Shown here: positions 1 through 7,294 of the stretch, one piece after another | Layout: each line of letters starts with the position of its first letter | Position numbering within the stretch: the first letter of the stretch is position 1 | Assembly (NCBI RefSeq): GCF_028435365.1 | Contig: NZ_JAGTJJ010000030.1 | Location: forward strand, 62,001-126,000 | Direction: 5' to 3' | Length of the DNA stretch: 64,000 bases | From: Polyangium jinanense | GTDB taxonomy: Bacteria > Myxococcota > Polyangia > Polyangiales > Polyangiaceae | The notes under the pieces: generated by a model | Told to the model about the DNA's origin: nothing | Seen by the model: the letters and a program-made list of their open reading frames with translations, nothing else | The model's database searches: none | Made by a program: the position numbers and the translations under genes

Positions 1-406
1 CGTGACGCAGCGCCATCGCCGCGTCCAGCGCGTAGGTCTCGAGCGCTGGTGTCGCCGGGTCGGCGAGCGCGGCCTCGACGAACGCGATCGTCACGTCCGC
101 CGTGCCGGGCGATTGGATCATGATCTGATCCTCGTCGAGCTGGATATCGCCCCAGCGCTCGCTCAGGTTGGTGGCGTTGTGGTGCCACGCATACCCGCCG
201 TGACGCGCGACGAAATCGTGAAAGAACTTTGCCGCGTTCCGCATGCGTCCGAGCGCCTTCTGGCGGAGCGGAGTCGAAGCCGCCTGCTCCGCCTCGCCGA
301 GCTCGATGCTCGATTGCGAGTCGTCGCTCTCCAGGTCGGTGTTTGTCGCGACGCAGGCGAACGTCGAGAGGGCGGGCGAGAGAACAAGCGCGAGAAGTTT
401 CTTCAT
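1..406 (-). CDS. Pectate-lyase-like lipoprotein, C-terminus missing
   Basis: The frame is open from an ATG at 406 to the window edge, so only about 135 N-terminal residues are seen. It opens with a hydrophobic signal (MKKLLALVLSPALSTFAC) ending in a cysteine that could be lipidated, although the lipobox has an unusual Phe before Ala-Cys. The mature part contains RRNAAKFFHDF-like helices, the string GGYAWHH, RWGDIQ and IQSPGTADV. That spacing resembles secreted pectate-lyase-like alpha-barrel proteins (GGY-x-W ... RWGE ... QPPGTP). The sequence shows a secreted protein with that signature; enzyme activity is inference. The remainder lies outside the window. The oppositely oriented frame over the same bases is a GC-rich shadow. 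Confidence 0.6.
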   Translation of the reverse strand, partial: MKKLLALVLSPALSTFACVATNTDLESDDSQSSIELGEAEQAASTPLRQKALGRMRNAAKFFHDFVARHGGYAWHHNATNLSERWGDIQLDEDQIMIQSPGTADVTIAFVEAALADPATPALETYALDAAMALRH

Positions 407-500
407 GAATACGACGCGTTAGCACACCACATGTCGGGCTGATAGCTCGAGCAGGCGTAGGAGCCCCTCCCGCGAGCTTCGCGAACGCATCCCCGCGCCG

Positions 501-1217
501 TCAGGGGGCGGCCGGCGTCACGCACACCGAGACGGTCATGCCGCAGGTGTTGCAGGGCTGGTTGTGGCAGGGATTGATGCTCACCTCCTGGCACGTGCCG
601 CCGGAGATGGGGCAATCGAAGTCGCCGGTGCAATCCGTCACGGCGAAGCAGCCCGCCTCCGGGAGGGCCGGCATTCCGCAGCCCGGGACGAGCCAGCGGC
701 AGCCTGCGTCCGCGCCGCACTCCGTCTCGTTCTTGTAGGAAACACAATAGTCGGGGGGCGGGGGATTGCAGGTCGATATGCCCTCGGTGGTCCAGACCGC
801 GCCATCACACGAGGCCGTCTGCTCCTGCGGGCCGCAGCCGTAATCGACGGTGTAGCTGCACGTGGTCACGTAGCTGCAAAGCGCTCCCGACGCCGGCGCT
901 TCGGACGGGCATGGGTCGACGGGGGGCGGATTGCACCCGCTCGTCATGTGCCATGTCCCCTCTTCGCAATAATACACCTCCACGCACGCGTCGTTGTACT
1001 CGCACGAGAGCGGCCCGGTGCACGGCGTGTTCGTGTCCGGCGGCGTCGCGGGGCACTCGGGCGTCTCGACGGGAGGCGGGTTCTCGGTCTCGGTGGGAGG
1101 CGGGTTCGACGTGACGGTGGTGATACACCCGGGCAACAACACGACGGCGGTCGCGGCCTGGGCGACGGTGACGACAAAAGGCTTTCGGCGGGGCTTCTGC
1201 TTGCGGGGAAAAGACAT
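501..1217 (-). CDS. Cysteine-rich secreted lipoprotein, unknown function
   Basis: A protein of 238 residues. The start at 1217 is preferred because GGAG lies 9 bases upstream; an ATG at 1226 sits directly on that GGAG, and a start at 1388 would put a non-signal-like stretch in front. The N-terminus is basic (MSFPRKQKPRRKPF), followed by a hydrophobic segment ending LLPGC, a classical lipobox. After a Pro/Thr/Glu-rich linker of about 30 residues come about 16 cysteines in short modules such as CEYNDACVEVYYCEEGTW, each followed by CNPPP spacers. The cysteines imply disulfide-stapled extracellular modules. No catalytic motif is visible. Small disulfide-rich surface lipoproteins of this kind are common in myxobacteria; the role is unknown. 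Confidence 0.8.
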   Translation of the reverse strand: MSFPRKQKPRRKPFVVTVAQAATAVVLLPGCITTVTSNPPPTETENPPPVETPECPATPPDTNTPCTGPLSCEYNDACVEVYYCEEGTWHMTSGCNPPPVDPCPSEAPASGALCSYVTTCSYTVDYGCGPQEQTASCDGAVWTTEGISTCNPPPPDYCVSYKNETECGADAGCRWLVPGCGMPALPEAGCFAVTDCTGDFDCPISGGTCQEVSINPCHNQPCNTCGMTVSVCVTPAAP

Positions 1218-1922
1218 GGTCTTCATCTCCGGAGATGGCTCAGCATGGCGCAACCAGGCGCCAGGACCGGTCAGGATTCCTTGGTCTTGCAACAATCGTG
1301 CAGAGCGTACCAGCATGGGGACACCCTCCACGTTCGCCGGCAAGCCGCGAGCGACGTGGCCCTCGGGAGAGGACAATAGGTTGCTCATTTACGATACGCG
1401 GACAGGTGCATTGCTCGCCGAAATGGACTACAGCCCGCGTTTCGATCAGGCGGACATCACGCTTCCTCCTCACCCAGGCTTCGCCTGGCGCACCGCGGAG
1501 CCACCCGCAGCCACGCTTTGCGTGGCGAGGATGGCGAGCACGGCTTGGTCTTGCAGAGACCGAGCACGACGGTAAGCTAGCCTCCTTCCGAGCGGAATCC
1601 CCTACGTCCCCGCCCCCTTGCACGTGCGCTTGACTTTGGCCTGCCCGTGCGCATGCGCCCCCGCACCCGCACCCGCTTCCGCACCCGCTCCCGCACCCGC
1701 TCCCGCACCCGCTCCCGCTCCCGCTCCCGCTCCCGCTCCCGCTCCCGCTCCCGCTCCCGCTCCCGTGCGTGGGACAGATCGTCCACGACGCTGGCACGTC
1801 GGGCACGTTCGAGACTCACCTACCTCTTGCGGTCCCTTGGGGTTTCGTCCAAACATCGCTTGGCGGACGGACGCCAAAAAAGTTCGCCAGGTCCGAGCGA
1901 CCGGGATACTTCCAGGTACAAC
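1218..1922. other. Long intergenic stretch with palindromes and a hexamer repeat
   Basis: About 700 bases without a convincing gene. Frames on both strands lack RBS support, and the longest owe their openness to the hexamer tract. Two compact palindromes occur, CCCAGGCTTCGCCTGG near 1473-1488 and GCCACGCTTTGCGTGGC near 1508-1524. The phrase CTTGGTCTTGCA occurs twice (near 1279 and 1544). The left part should hold the promoter of the leftward lipoprotein gene and the right part that of the gene starting at 1923. No clear -35/-10 pair was found. Confidence 0.5.
1658..1766. repeat. CCCGCA/CCCGCT hexanucleotide tandem repeat
   Basis: About 18 consecutive hexamers. The left part mixes CCCGCA with CCCGCT and one CTTCCG-type variant; the right part is a pure run of roughly ten CCCGCT units. 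It lies about 155 bases upstream of the start at 1923 and outside any supported gene. The period of six keeps several frames open, producing false Gly-Ser and Ala-Pro frames. Such tracts expand and contract by slippage, so copy number may vary between strains. Confidence 0.85.
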
Positions 1923-2360
1923 ATGAACCACACGCGCTACATCACCGCTCTCTGCGCTGCCGTACTGCCCTTCGCTCTGGTCCTCGTGGCCAATGGCTGC
2001 GGCAACAAGGAAGAAGAAACCCCGCCCGTGCCGTCGGCCGCCCCGGCGCCGACGCCGACGCCGGCCCCCACGCCGACGCCGCTCGTGGTCGAGGAGGACG
2101 CAGGCTCGGACGCCTCGGACGCCGGCGAGGATGCGGACGCAGGCAAGAAGGTCGTCGGTACGGGCGATTCGACGGGCATCCGCGCCTGCTGCGCCGCGCT
2201 CCGGCAGAACGCGAACTCGGCGCCGCTCGATCAGAAGGGCACGTACCTGGCCGCCGCCGGCATGTGCGAGGGCCTCGTCAACTCGCCCGAGGGACGTCAG
2301 GCGCTCAGCGCAGTCCGCAACATGCTGAAGGGCGCCGGCGCGCCCGCGCAATGTAAGTGA
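1923..2360 (+). CDS. Small lipoprotein with Ala/Pro/Thr linker
   Basis: A protein of 145 residues starting at ATG 1923; in-frame upstream sequence is the hexamer repeat and is not taken as coding. A signal segment of about 23 residues ends LVANGC, a usable lipobox. A low-complexity linker rich in Ala-Pro-Thr follows, then an acidic Asp/Ala patch. The C-terminal domain of about 75 residues carries a CC pair (RACCAALRQN), a later single Cys and a final Cys near the C-terminus, which suggests disulfides in a small helical domain. Function is unknown. The next gene begins at or just after its stop (a GTGA overlap is possible), so the two are probably co-transcribed. Confidence 0.75.
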   Translation: MNHTRYITALCAAVLPFALVLVANGCGNKEEETPPVPSAAPAPTPTPAPTPTPLVVEEDAGSDASDAGEDADAGKKVVGTGDSTGIRACCAALRQNANSAPLDQKGTYLAAAGMCEGLVNSPEGRQALSAVRNMLKGAGAPAQCK

Positions 2361-2383
2361 GACGCCCTCGCGTCCCGAGCGCC

Positions 2384-2794
2384 ATGGCCCGCCGTTCGGC
2401 GGAGGTGAGCCTGCGCGCGTTTCGCGTGGCCCTCGCCGCGGCGCTCGGGTTCGTGATCGCCTCGTTCCCTTCCCGCACGGCGAGCGCGCTCGAGCCTCCA
2501 CCGAGCCCGGGCCGCACGAAAATCACCTCCGGCATCGCCTTGATGGTGAGCGGCGCGGTCGTCACCGGCCTCGGCGCTGGGCTCTACGTCGCGAACGAAA
2601 ACGCCGATCGCGCCGCGTGTGTCCCCTGCGCGAAGTCGTCCTGGATCTTTCCGACCGTGCTCATGGGCATCGGCGGCGCCATGTTCGTCGCGGGCATCCC
2701 CGTGTTCGTCCTCGGACAGGTCGAACGTTCCCGCGCTCCCGCCGCCGTCGTCTCCGTCGGACCGTTTGGCGCGTCGGCCCGTTTTACTTTCTAG
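2384..2794 (+). CDS. Small membrane protein with signal peptide, unknown
   Basis: A protein of about 136 residues from ATG 2384; a GTG at 2357 would overlap the preceding stop as GTGA and add nine residues. An N-terminal hydrophobic stretch ends in SRTASA and looks like a cleavable signal. After a Pro-rich piece come two transmembrane segments (GIALMVSGAVVTGLGAGLYV, and one starting FPTVLMGIGGAMF). A short loop with CVPC lies between them. No known domain is recognised. The gene starting at 36386 has the same overall plan: signal, Pro-rich linker, paired TM segments with a Cys-containing loop. Confidence 0.65.
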   Translation: MARRSAEVSLRAFRVALAAALGFVIASFPSRTASALEPPPSPGRTKITSGIALMVSGAVVTGLGAGLYVANENADRAACVPCAKSSWIFPTVLMGIGGAMFVAGIPVFVLGQVERSRAPAAVVSVGPFGASARFTF

Positions 2795-2803
2795 AACCCC
2801 GTA

Positions 2804-4303
2804 TCAACCCCCGTGGGTCCATACGAGCGTCCCTCCTTCGAGGTTGACGGCGCCGTGCCATTCGGGGGGGACGACGGGGTCGGTCCAGTCGAAGAGCCAT
2901 TTCGCGTCGGCGGGGGCGAGGTTCACGCAGCCGTGGCTGCGCGGCTTGCCGAACTCGTCGTGCCAGTACGCGCCGTGCAGCGCGTAGCCCTCGTGAAAGT
3001 ACTGGATGTAGGGCACGTCGCGTAGATCGAACGAGTCCGAGCCCTCCTCACCGTCCATCGTCCCGGAGACGTGCTTCGCGTGCACGTAAAACACCCCGCG
3101 CACGGTGGCCGTCGTCTTCTCGGGATCACTCATCCCGCCGCGACCCGTCGACACGAGCGTCGCGAACACCGGCCGCGTTCCCTCGTACGCCACGAGGAAC
3201 TGCTTCTTGATCGACACGTCGATCCACTTCTTGCCCGCGCGCGCGTGCCCCACCGGATCCTCGCGCGGCGTCCCGATCAGCATCGTCTCGGCGGGCAGCC
3301 AGAAGCCCTCGGTCGTCTCCCAGAGCCCGCGCTCGCCGCCCTTCGTGTTGCCCGTCAGGATCCAGCCCGAACGCCACGGCGCGATCCCGCTCTCGCGCAT
3401 CTGACCGTCCGCGCCGAGGACGAGCTTCGTCGCACCGTGGGCGACGACGATGCCCGGCACGCCGGGTTTGTCCACGACCACGCCGTGGTGCGCGCTGATC
3501 TTCGCGGGCTTCGTGCGATCGAGCGGGATGAGGTCGAGCTCGGTCGTCAGGCCGAACTTGCGGTCGGTCCATTCGAAGGCCGTGACGAGCCCGAAGGCCG
3601 ACTCCTCCTTCGCGCGGCCGGCGTGCACGGTGTAGCGGAGCGGCTCGACGGCGCCGTACGGCTTCGGCAGATCGCGGCCCTCGGCGAGGAAGGTGGGCAC
3701 GGTGTCGAGCGGGACCTGCGGCGTGATCGCGAGGCGGACGTGCTCGCGCACGGTGGGTCCCTCGACGCGCCGTTGATCCTTGTCGGTGGGCAGACGGAAG
3801 TAGAGATGCGGCGCGGGGGAGCGCGACATCACGTAGGCGTAGGGCAACGTGGCGGCGCGGTCGGGTCCGCGCAGGGCGGCCTGGATGACCTGGTGGTCGA
3901 GCGCGAGCGTCGCGCCTTTGCCGACGCACACGTAGCCGCGCGGCACGATCCGGTACCAGCCGCCCTCGCAGCGCCTGGTGCCGGCGGATTTTTCGGCGCG
4001 ATCGACGACGGCGCCGGCGCGCAGGTAGCCGAGCTTGGTCGAGCGATCGTCGGGCGCGACGTAGATCCAGGTCCGCATCGCGATGCTGCCGATCTTCGCG
4101 CCGTGGCCCGGCTCGGTCTCCTCCTCGGCGCGTTTGTCCACGGCGAGGGTGCCTTCGGGCTTCTCGGGGCGCTTGAGCGTCGCGCCGGGGGGGGCCCGAT
4201 CGAGGACGCGCCCCGGCGGATCCTCGACGTTGCCGCAGCCCGGAAGAGCGAGCAGCAGGGCGAGGAGCGCAGGCCTTCGGGAGGGACGCGCGCAGAGGGA
4301 CAT
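2804..4303 (-). CDS. L,D-transpeptidase (YkuD family) lipoprotein with SH3 domain
   Basis: A protein of 499 residues from ATG 4303, where the lipobox LALPGC fits; the longer frame needs a TTG start. A bacterial SH3-like segment lies at about residues 75-135 (GSIAMRTWIYVAP ... GGWYRIVPRGYVCVG). The C-terminal catalytic domain carries the YkuD signature HGAYWHDEFG ... SHGCVN, with catalytic Cys at about 459 and partner His at about 443. In the family these enzymes make or edit 3-3 crosslinks in peptidoglycan, or attach proteins to it, by Cys-dependent transpeptidation in the periplasm. Lipidation would hold it at a membrane facing the wall. The long middle region is not recognised. It points toward the rightward gene ending at 2794. 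Confidence 0.88.
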   Translation of the reverse strand: MSLCARPSRRPALLALLLALPGCGNVEDPPGRVLDRAPPGATLKRPEKPEGTLAVDKRAEEETEPGHGAKIGSIAMRTWIYVAPDDRSTKLGYLRAGAVVDRAEKSAGTRRCEGGWYRIVPRGYVCVGKGATLALDHQVIQAALRGPDRAATLPYAYVMSRSPAPHLYFRLPTDKDQRRVEGPTVREHVRLAITPQVPLDTVPTFLAEGRDLPKPYGAVEPLRYTVHAGRAKEESAFGLVTAFEWTDRKFGLTTELDLIPLDRTKPAKISAHHGVVVDKPGVPGIVVAHGATKLVLGADGQMRESGIAPWRSGWILTGNTKGGERGLWETTEGFWLPAETMLIGTPREDPVGHARAGKKWIDVSIKKQFLVAYEGTRPVFATLVSTGRGGMSDPEKTTATVRGVFYVHAKHVSGTMDGEEGSDSFDLRDVPYIQYFHEGYALHGAYWHDEFGKPRSHGCVNLAPADAKWLFDWTDPVVPPEWHGAVNLEGGTLVWTHGG

Positions 4304-4431
4304 CGGGGAGGTTCGCCGCTGCTTAGGACGAACGCGCGGCTTGGGCAACGTCTTGGCGAGGGGACTGCCAGGAAGGGTGATTCAGGTTACGGAAAGGCGA
4401 ACGGGCGGGCGGGGCAGAGCGAACACGTGGC

Positions 4432-7203
4432 TCACGGCTCGCACACGTCGTTCATGCAGTTGCCGGAGAAGCACTGCTCGTTTTCATTGCACGTAAAGCC
4501 CGTATCCCCGAGGCACACGCCCGCGCCGTCGCAGACCTCGAGATCCTCCGCCACGCACGTCCCGTCGGTCGTGCCCGCCGAGACCGGCATGCATTGACCT
4601 TCCATGCCGCCGAGCCCGCAGGAGAAGCAATCGTCGGCGCAGGCCGTCGTGCAGCAGAAGCCGTCCGCGCAATGGCCGCTCGCGCAGTCCATGCCGTCCA
4701 TGCAGGCCTCGCCGATGTCGCCGATGCACATGCCCGCGCCGTCGCACGTGCCCGGCATCGTGCACTCCATGTCCGGATCGGTGCCCTTCGTGATCGGCTC
4801 GCAGACGCCGTCGACGCCGCTGCCCTTCTTCGCCGCCGAGCACGCCTCGCAGGTGCCCGCGCAGGCGTCGTCGCAGCAGACGCCATCCACGCAATTCCCG
4901 CTCAGGCATTCCGCGTCCGCGCCGCAGAGCTTGCCCTGCGCGGTCTTGCACGCGCCCGCGCCGTCGCAGACCTCGTCGGCCCCGGTGCAGGTGTCGTCGG
5001 TTTGCCCACTCGCGACGAACGAGCAGACGCCCGGCGTGGCCGCGAGGTCGCACGCCATGCACGTGCCCGTGCAATCCGTGTCGCAGCAGACGCCGTCCAC
5101 GCAATGACCGCTCAGGCATTCCGCGTCCGCGCCGCAGAGTTTGCCCTGTGCGGCCTTGCACGCGCCTGCGCCGTCGCAGACCTCGTCGGCCCCGGCGCAG
5201 GTGTCGTCCTTTTGCCCGCTCGCGACGAGCGAGCAGACGCCCGGCGTGGCCGCGAGGTCGCACGCCATGCACGTGTCCGTGCAATCCGTGTCGCAGCAGA
5301 CCCCGTCGGCGCAATGCCCGCTCAAGCAATCGCCCGCGACCACGCAAGCGCCGCCGTCCTTCGCCTTGCAGGCCCCGGTCGCGTCGCAGGACCGCGTCCC
5401 CGCGCAGACGTTCGTGGGGTTCGTGTCCTCCGCGGAGACGAGCGGCACGCACGTGCCCATGCTGCCCATCAGGTCGCAGGCGAAACACGCGGTATCGCAG
5501 GCGCTATTGCAACAGACGCCGTCCGCGCAGAAGCCGCTGACGCAATCGACCGCGCCCGCGCACGGCTGGCCGCTGTCCTTCTTGCACGTGCCCGCGCCGT
5601 CGCAGGCGTTCGTGCCCGTGCAGGTGGGCGCGTCCTCGGTCGCGACGGGCACGTTCGTGCACGTGCCGACGCTGCCCGCGACGTTGCACGCCATGCACGT
5701 GCTGCTGCAGGCCGCGTTGCAGCAGACGCCGTCCACGCAATGGCCGCTCAGGCACTCGGCGGCCCCGCCGCACGTCTGCGCGGGGGCCTTCTTGCACGCG
5801 CCCGCGCCGTTGCACACCGTGCCGCCATTCTCGTTGCACGCGGCGTTGACGGGCCGGTTCGGGTTCGACGGCACGCCGGTCGGGCTGCACACGTCGTCGG
5901 TGCATTCGTTGCCGTCGACGGGTTTGTCGGTCGTGTCGGTCGACGTGACGATGTTGCCCTGACCGTCACACTCGATGACCTTGCAATCGAGGGCCGTCTG
6001 CCCGTTCGGCAGCTCCGTGCCTTCGGGCGTGAAGCTCACGCCGCACTGGTTGTCGATGCACGTGCGGACCTTGCAGAAATCGTCGGTGCCTTCGCATTGC
6101 GCGGCCTCGTTGCAGCCGACGCATTTGCCGCCGCCGTCGCAGTAAAGTCCGGCGCCGCACGCCGTGTTGATCGCTTCGTTCGGGAACGTCGGCGTCCCGT
6201 TCGTGCAGACGTTCTTCGTGCAGGCGTTGTTGTCGTTCGGCAGGTCGGTGTCGTCGACGATCTCCTTCGTCGCGCCCGCGCCGTCGCAGACGACCCGCAT
6301 GCAATCGCCGGCCGTCTGGCCGTCGATCGTGGTCCCGTCCGGCGCGAACGACTGCACGCAGACGTGGTTCTCGCACGTGCGCTGCTGGCAAACGTCGTCC
6401 GGCGGGAGGAGCACGCAATCGGCGGGCTCGTTGCACGCGACGCAATTCGAGGTGCCGTCGCAGACCTCGGGTTTGCCCGGCTCGCAGGGCTCGCCCGCGA
6501 TCACCGGCGGGTTCGTCGGCGCGCCCATCGTGCACACGTCGAACGTGCACGTGTTCATGTCGACGGGCACGTCCGTGTCGTCGGTGACGGCCGTGTCCTC
6601 GCCCGCGACGCAGATGTGCTGCAAGCAATCGCCGGGCACGGGCACATACCCCGGCGTCGGCAATCCGTCGAGATCCGTGAACATGCAGATGCCCGCGCCC
6701 GCATTGCAGGCATCCTCGGTGCAGGGATTGCCGTCGTCGCACGGGTTCTGCGCGCCGCACTCGACCGCGCACGCGCCGCCCTGACACGTGCCCTGCGCCG
6801 TCCCGAAGAGGCAGCTCGTCCCGTTTTGCGCCGGCGTGTGGACCGGCGTGCCCATCGCGCACGCGTCGTCCGTACAGCTCTCGCCGTCGTCGTCGATGTC
6901 GGCGTCGTCGTTCGTCGTGGTGAGGACGCCGGCCACGCAATCGCTCCGCTGGCAATCGCCGGCGGTTTGTCCCGGCAAGGGCCCGTCGTCGAGTGGCACG
7001 AGGACACACGTCCCGTCGTTCCCGCAGACGTCGACGGTGCAAGGATTCTGGTCGTCGCAGTTCGCGTTGACGACGCAGGCCTTGGTGTCTTCGGGCGCTA
7101 GGGACCCGTTGGTATCGAGCCCACAGGCGGCGATCTGGACGACGAGGGCGGCGGAGAGGAGCGAACCGAGGAGAGAGGCGAGGACGCGGGGGCGGTTTGG
7201 CAT
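4432..7203 (-). CDS. Giant cysteine-rich repeat lipoprotein (third of a tandem trio)
   Basis: A protein of 923 residues. The start MPNRPRV at 7203 gives a signal ending QIAACG, a lipobox; the longer frame adds non-signal sequence. The N-terminal half repeats modules of the form NPCT-x-D-x-C ... GQTAGDC ... C. The C-terminal half repeats LCGADAECLSGHCVDGVCC followed by CxxTCxAC and GVC, giving over 100 cysteines. Two adjacent C-terminal modules are nearly identical at DNA level. It is most likely a rod of disulfide-stapled modules on the cell surface. No catalytic residues are visible; adhesion or structure is inference. It is the last of three head-to-tail paralogues transcribed leftward. Confidence 0.85.
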   Translation of the reverse strand: MPNRPRVLASLLGSLLSAALVVQIAACGLDTNGSLAPEDTKACVVNANCDDQNPCTVDVCGNDGTCVLVPLDDGPLPGQTAGDCQRSDCVAGVLTTTNDDADIDDDGESCTDDACAMGTPVHTPAQNGTSCLFGTAQGTCQGGACAVECGAQNPCDDGNPCTEDACNAGAGICMFTDLDGLPTPGYVPVPGDCLQHICVAGEDTAVTDDTDVPVDMNTCTFDVCTMGAPTNPPVIAGEPCEPGKPEVCDGTSNCVACNEPADCVLLPPDDVCQQRTCENHVCVQSFAPDGTTIDGQTAGDCMRVVCDGAGATKEIVDDTDLPNDNNACTKNVCTNGTPTFPNEAINTACGAGLYCDGGGKCVGCNEAAQCEGTDDFCKVRTCIDNQCGVSFTPEGTELPNGQTALDCKVIECDGQGNIVTSTDTTDKPVDGNECTDDVCSPTGVPSNPNRPVNAACNENGGTVCNGAGACKKAPAQTCGGAAECLSGHCVDGVCCNAACSSTCMACNVAGSVGTCTNVPVATEDAPTCTGTNACDGAGTCKKDSGQPCAGAVDCVSGFCADGVCCNSACDTACFACDLMGSMGTCVPLVSAEDTNPTNVCAGTRSCDATGACKAKDGGACVVAGDCLSGHCADGVCCDTDCTDTCMACDLAATPGVCSLVASGQKDDTCAGADEVCDGAGACKAAQGKLCGADAECLSGHCVDGVCCDTDCTGTCMACDLAATPGVCSFVASGQTDDTCTGADEVCDGAGACKTAQGKLCGADAECLSGNCVDGVCCDDACAGTCEACSAAKKGSGVDGVCEPITKGTDPDMECTMPGTCDGAGMCIGDIGEACMDGMDCASGHCADGFCCTTACADDCFSCGLGGMEGQCMPVSAGTTDGTCVAEDLEVCDGAGVCLGDTGFTCNENEQCFSGNCMNDVCEP
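4873..5292 (-). repeat. Two tandem 210-bp near-identical coding repeats
   Basis: The phrase CTCAGGCATTCCGCGTCCGC occurs at 4901 and again at 5111, exactly 210 bases apart, and the flanking sequence matches over essentially the whole period. Each unit encodes one 70-residue cysteine-rich module. The few differences are mostly single bases, pointing to a recent in-frame duplication inside the lipoprotein gene. Confidence 0.8.
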
Positions 7204-7294
7204 CGTCAATCGTTCGTTCTGGAATCCGGGACGCGAATCATGACATGTGGCGGCCGGCGTCCCCCGCGCCGGCCGCCTTGGCCCGACGAACCCT

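Noticed and set aside
1240..1806. Gly-Ser-repeat protein encoded on the minus strand
   Set aside because: The repeats come from the hexamer tract, and the frame lacks RBS, signal or conserved flanks.
4594..7101. Long frames on the plus strand opposite the cysteine-rich lipoproteins (also 7247-9877)
   Set aside because: Antisense of repeat-rich genes; the lipoprotein signals and cysteine modules are on the minus strand.
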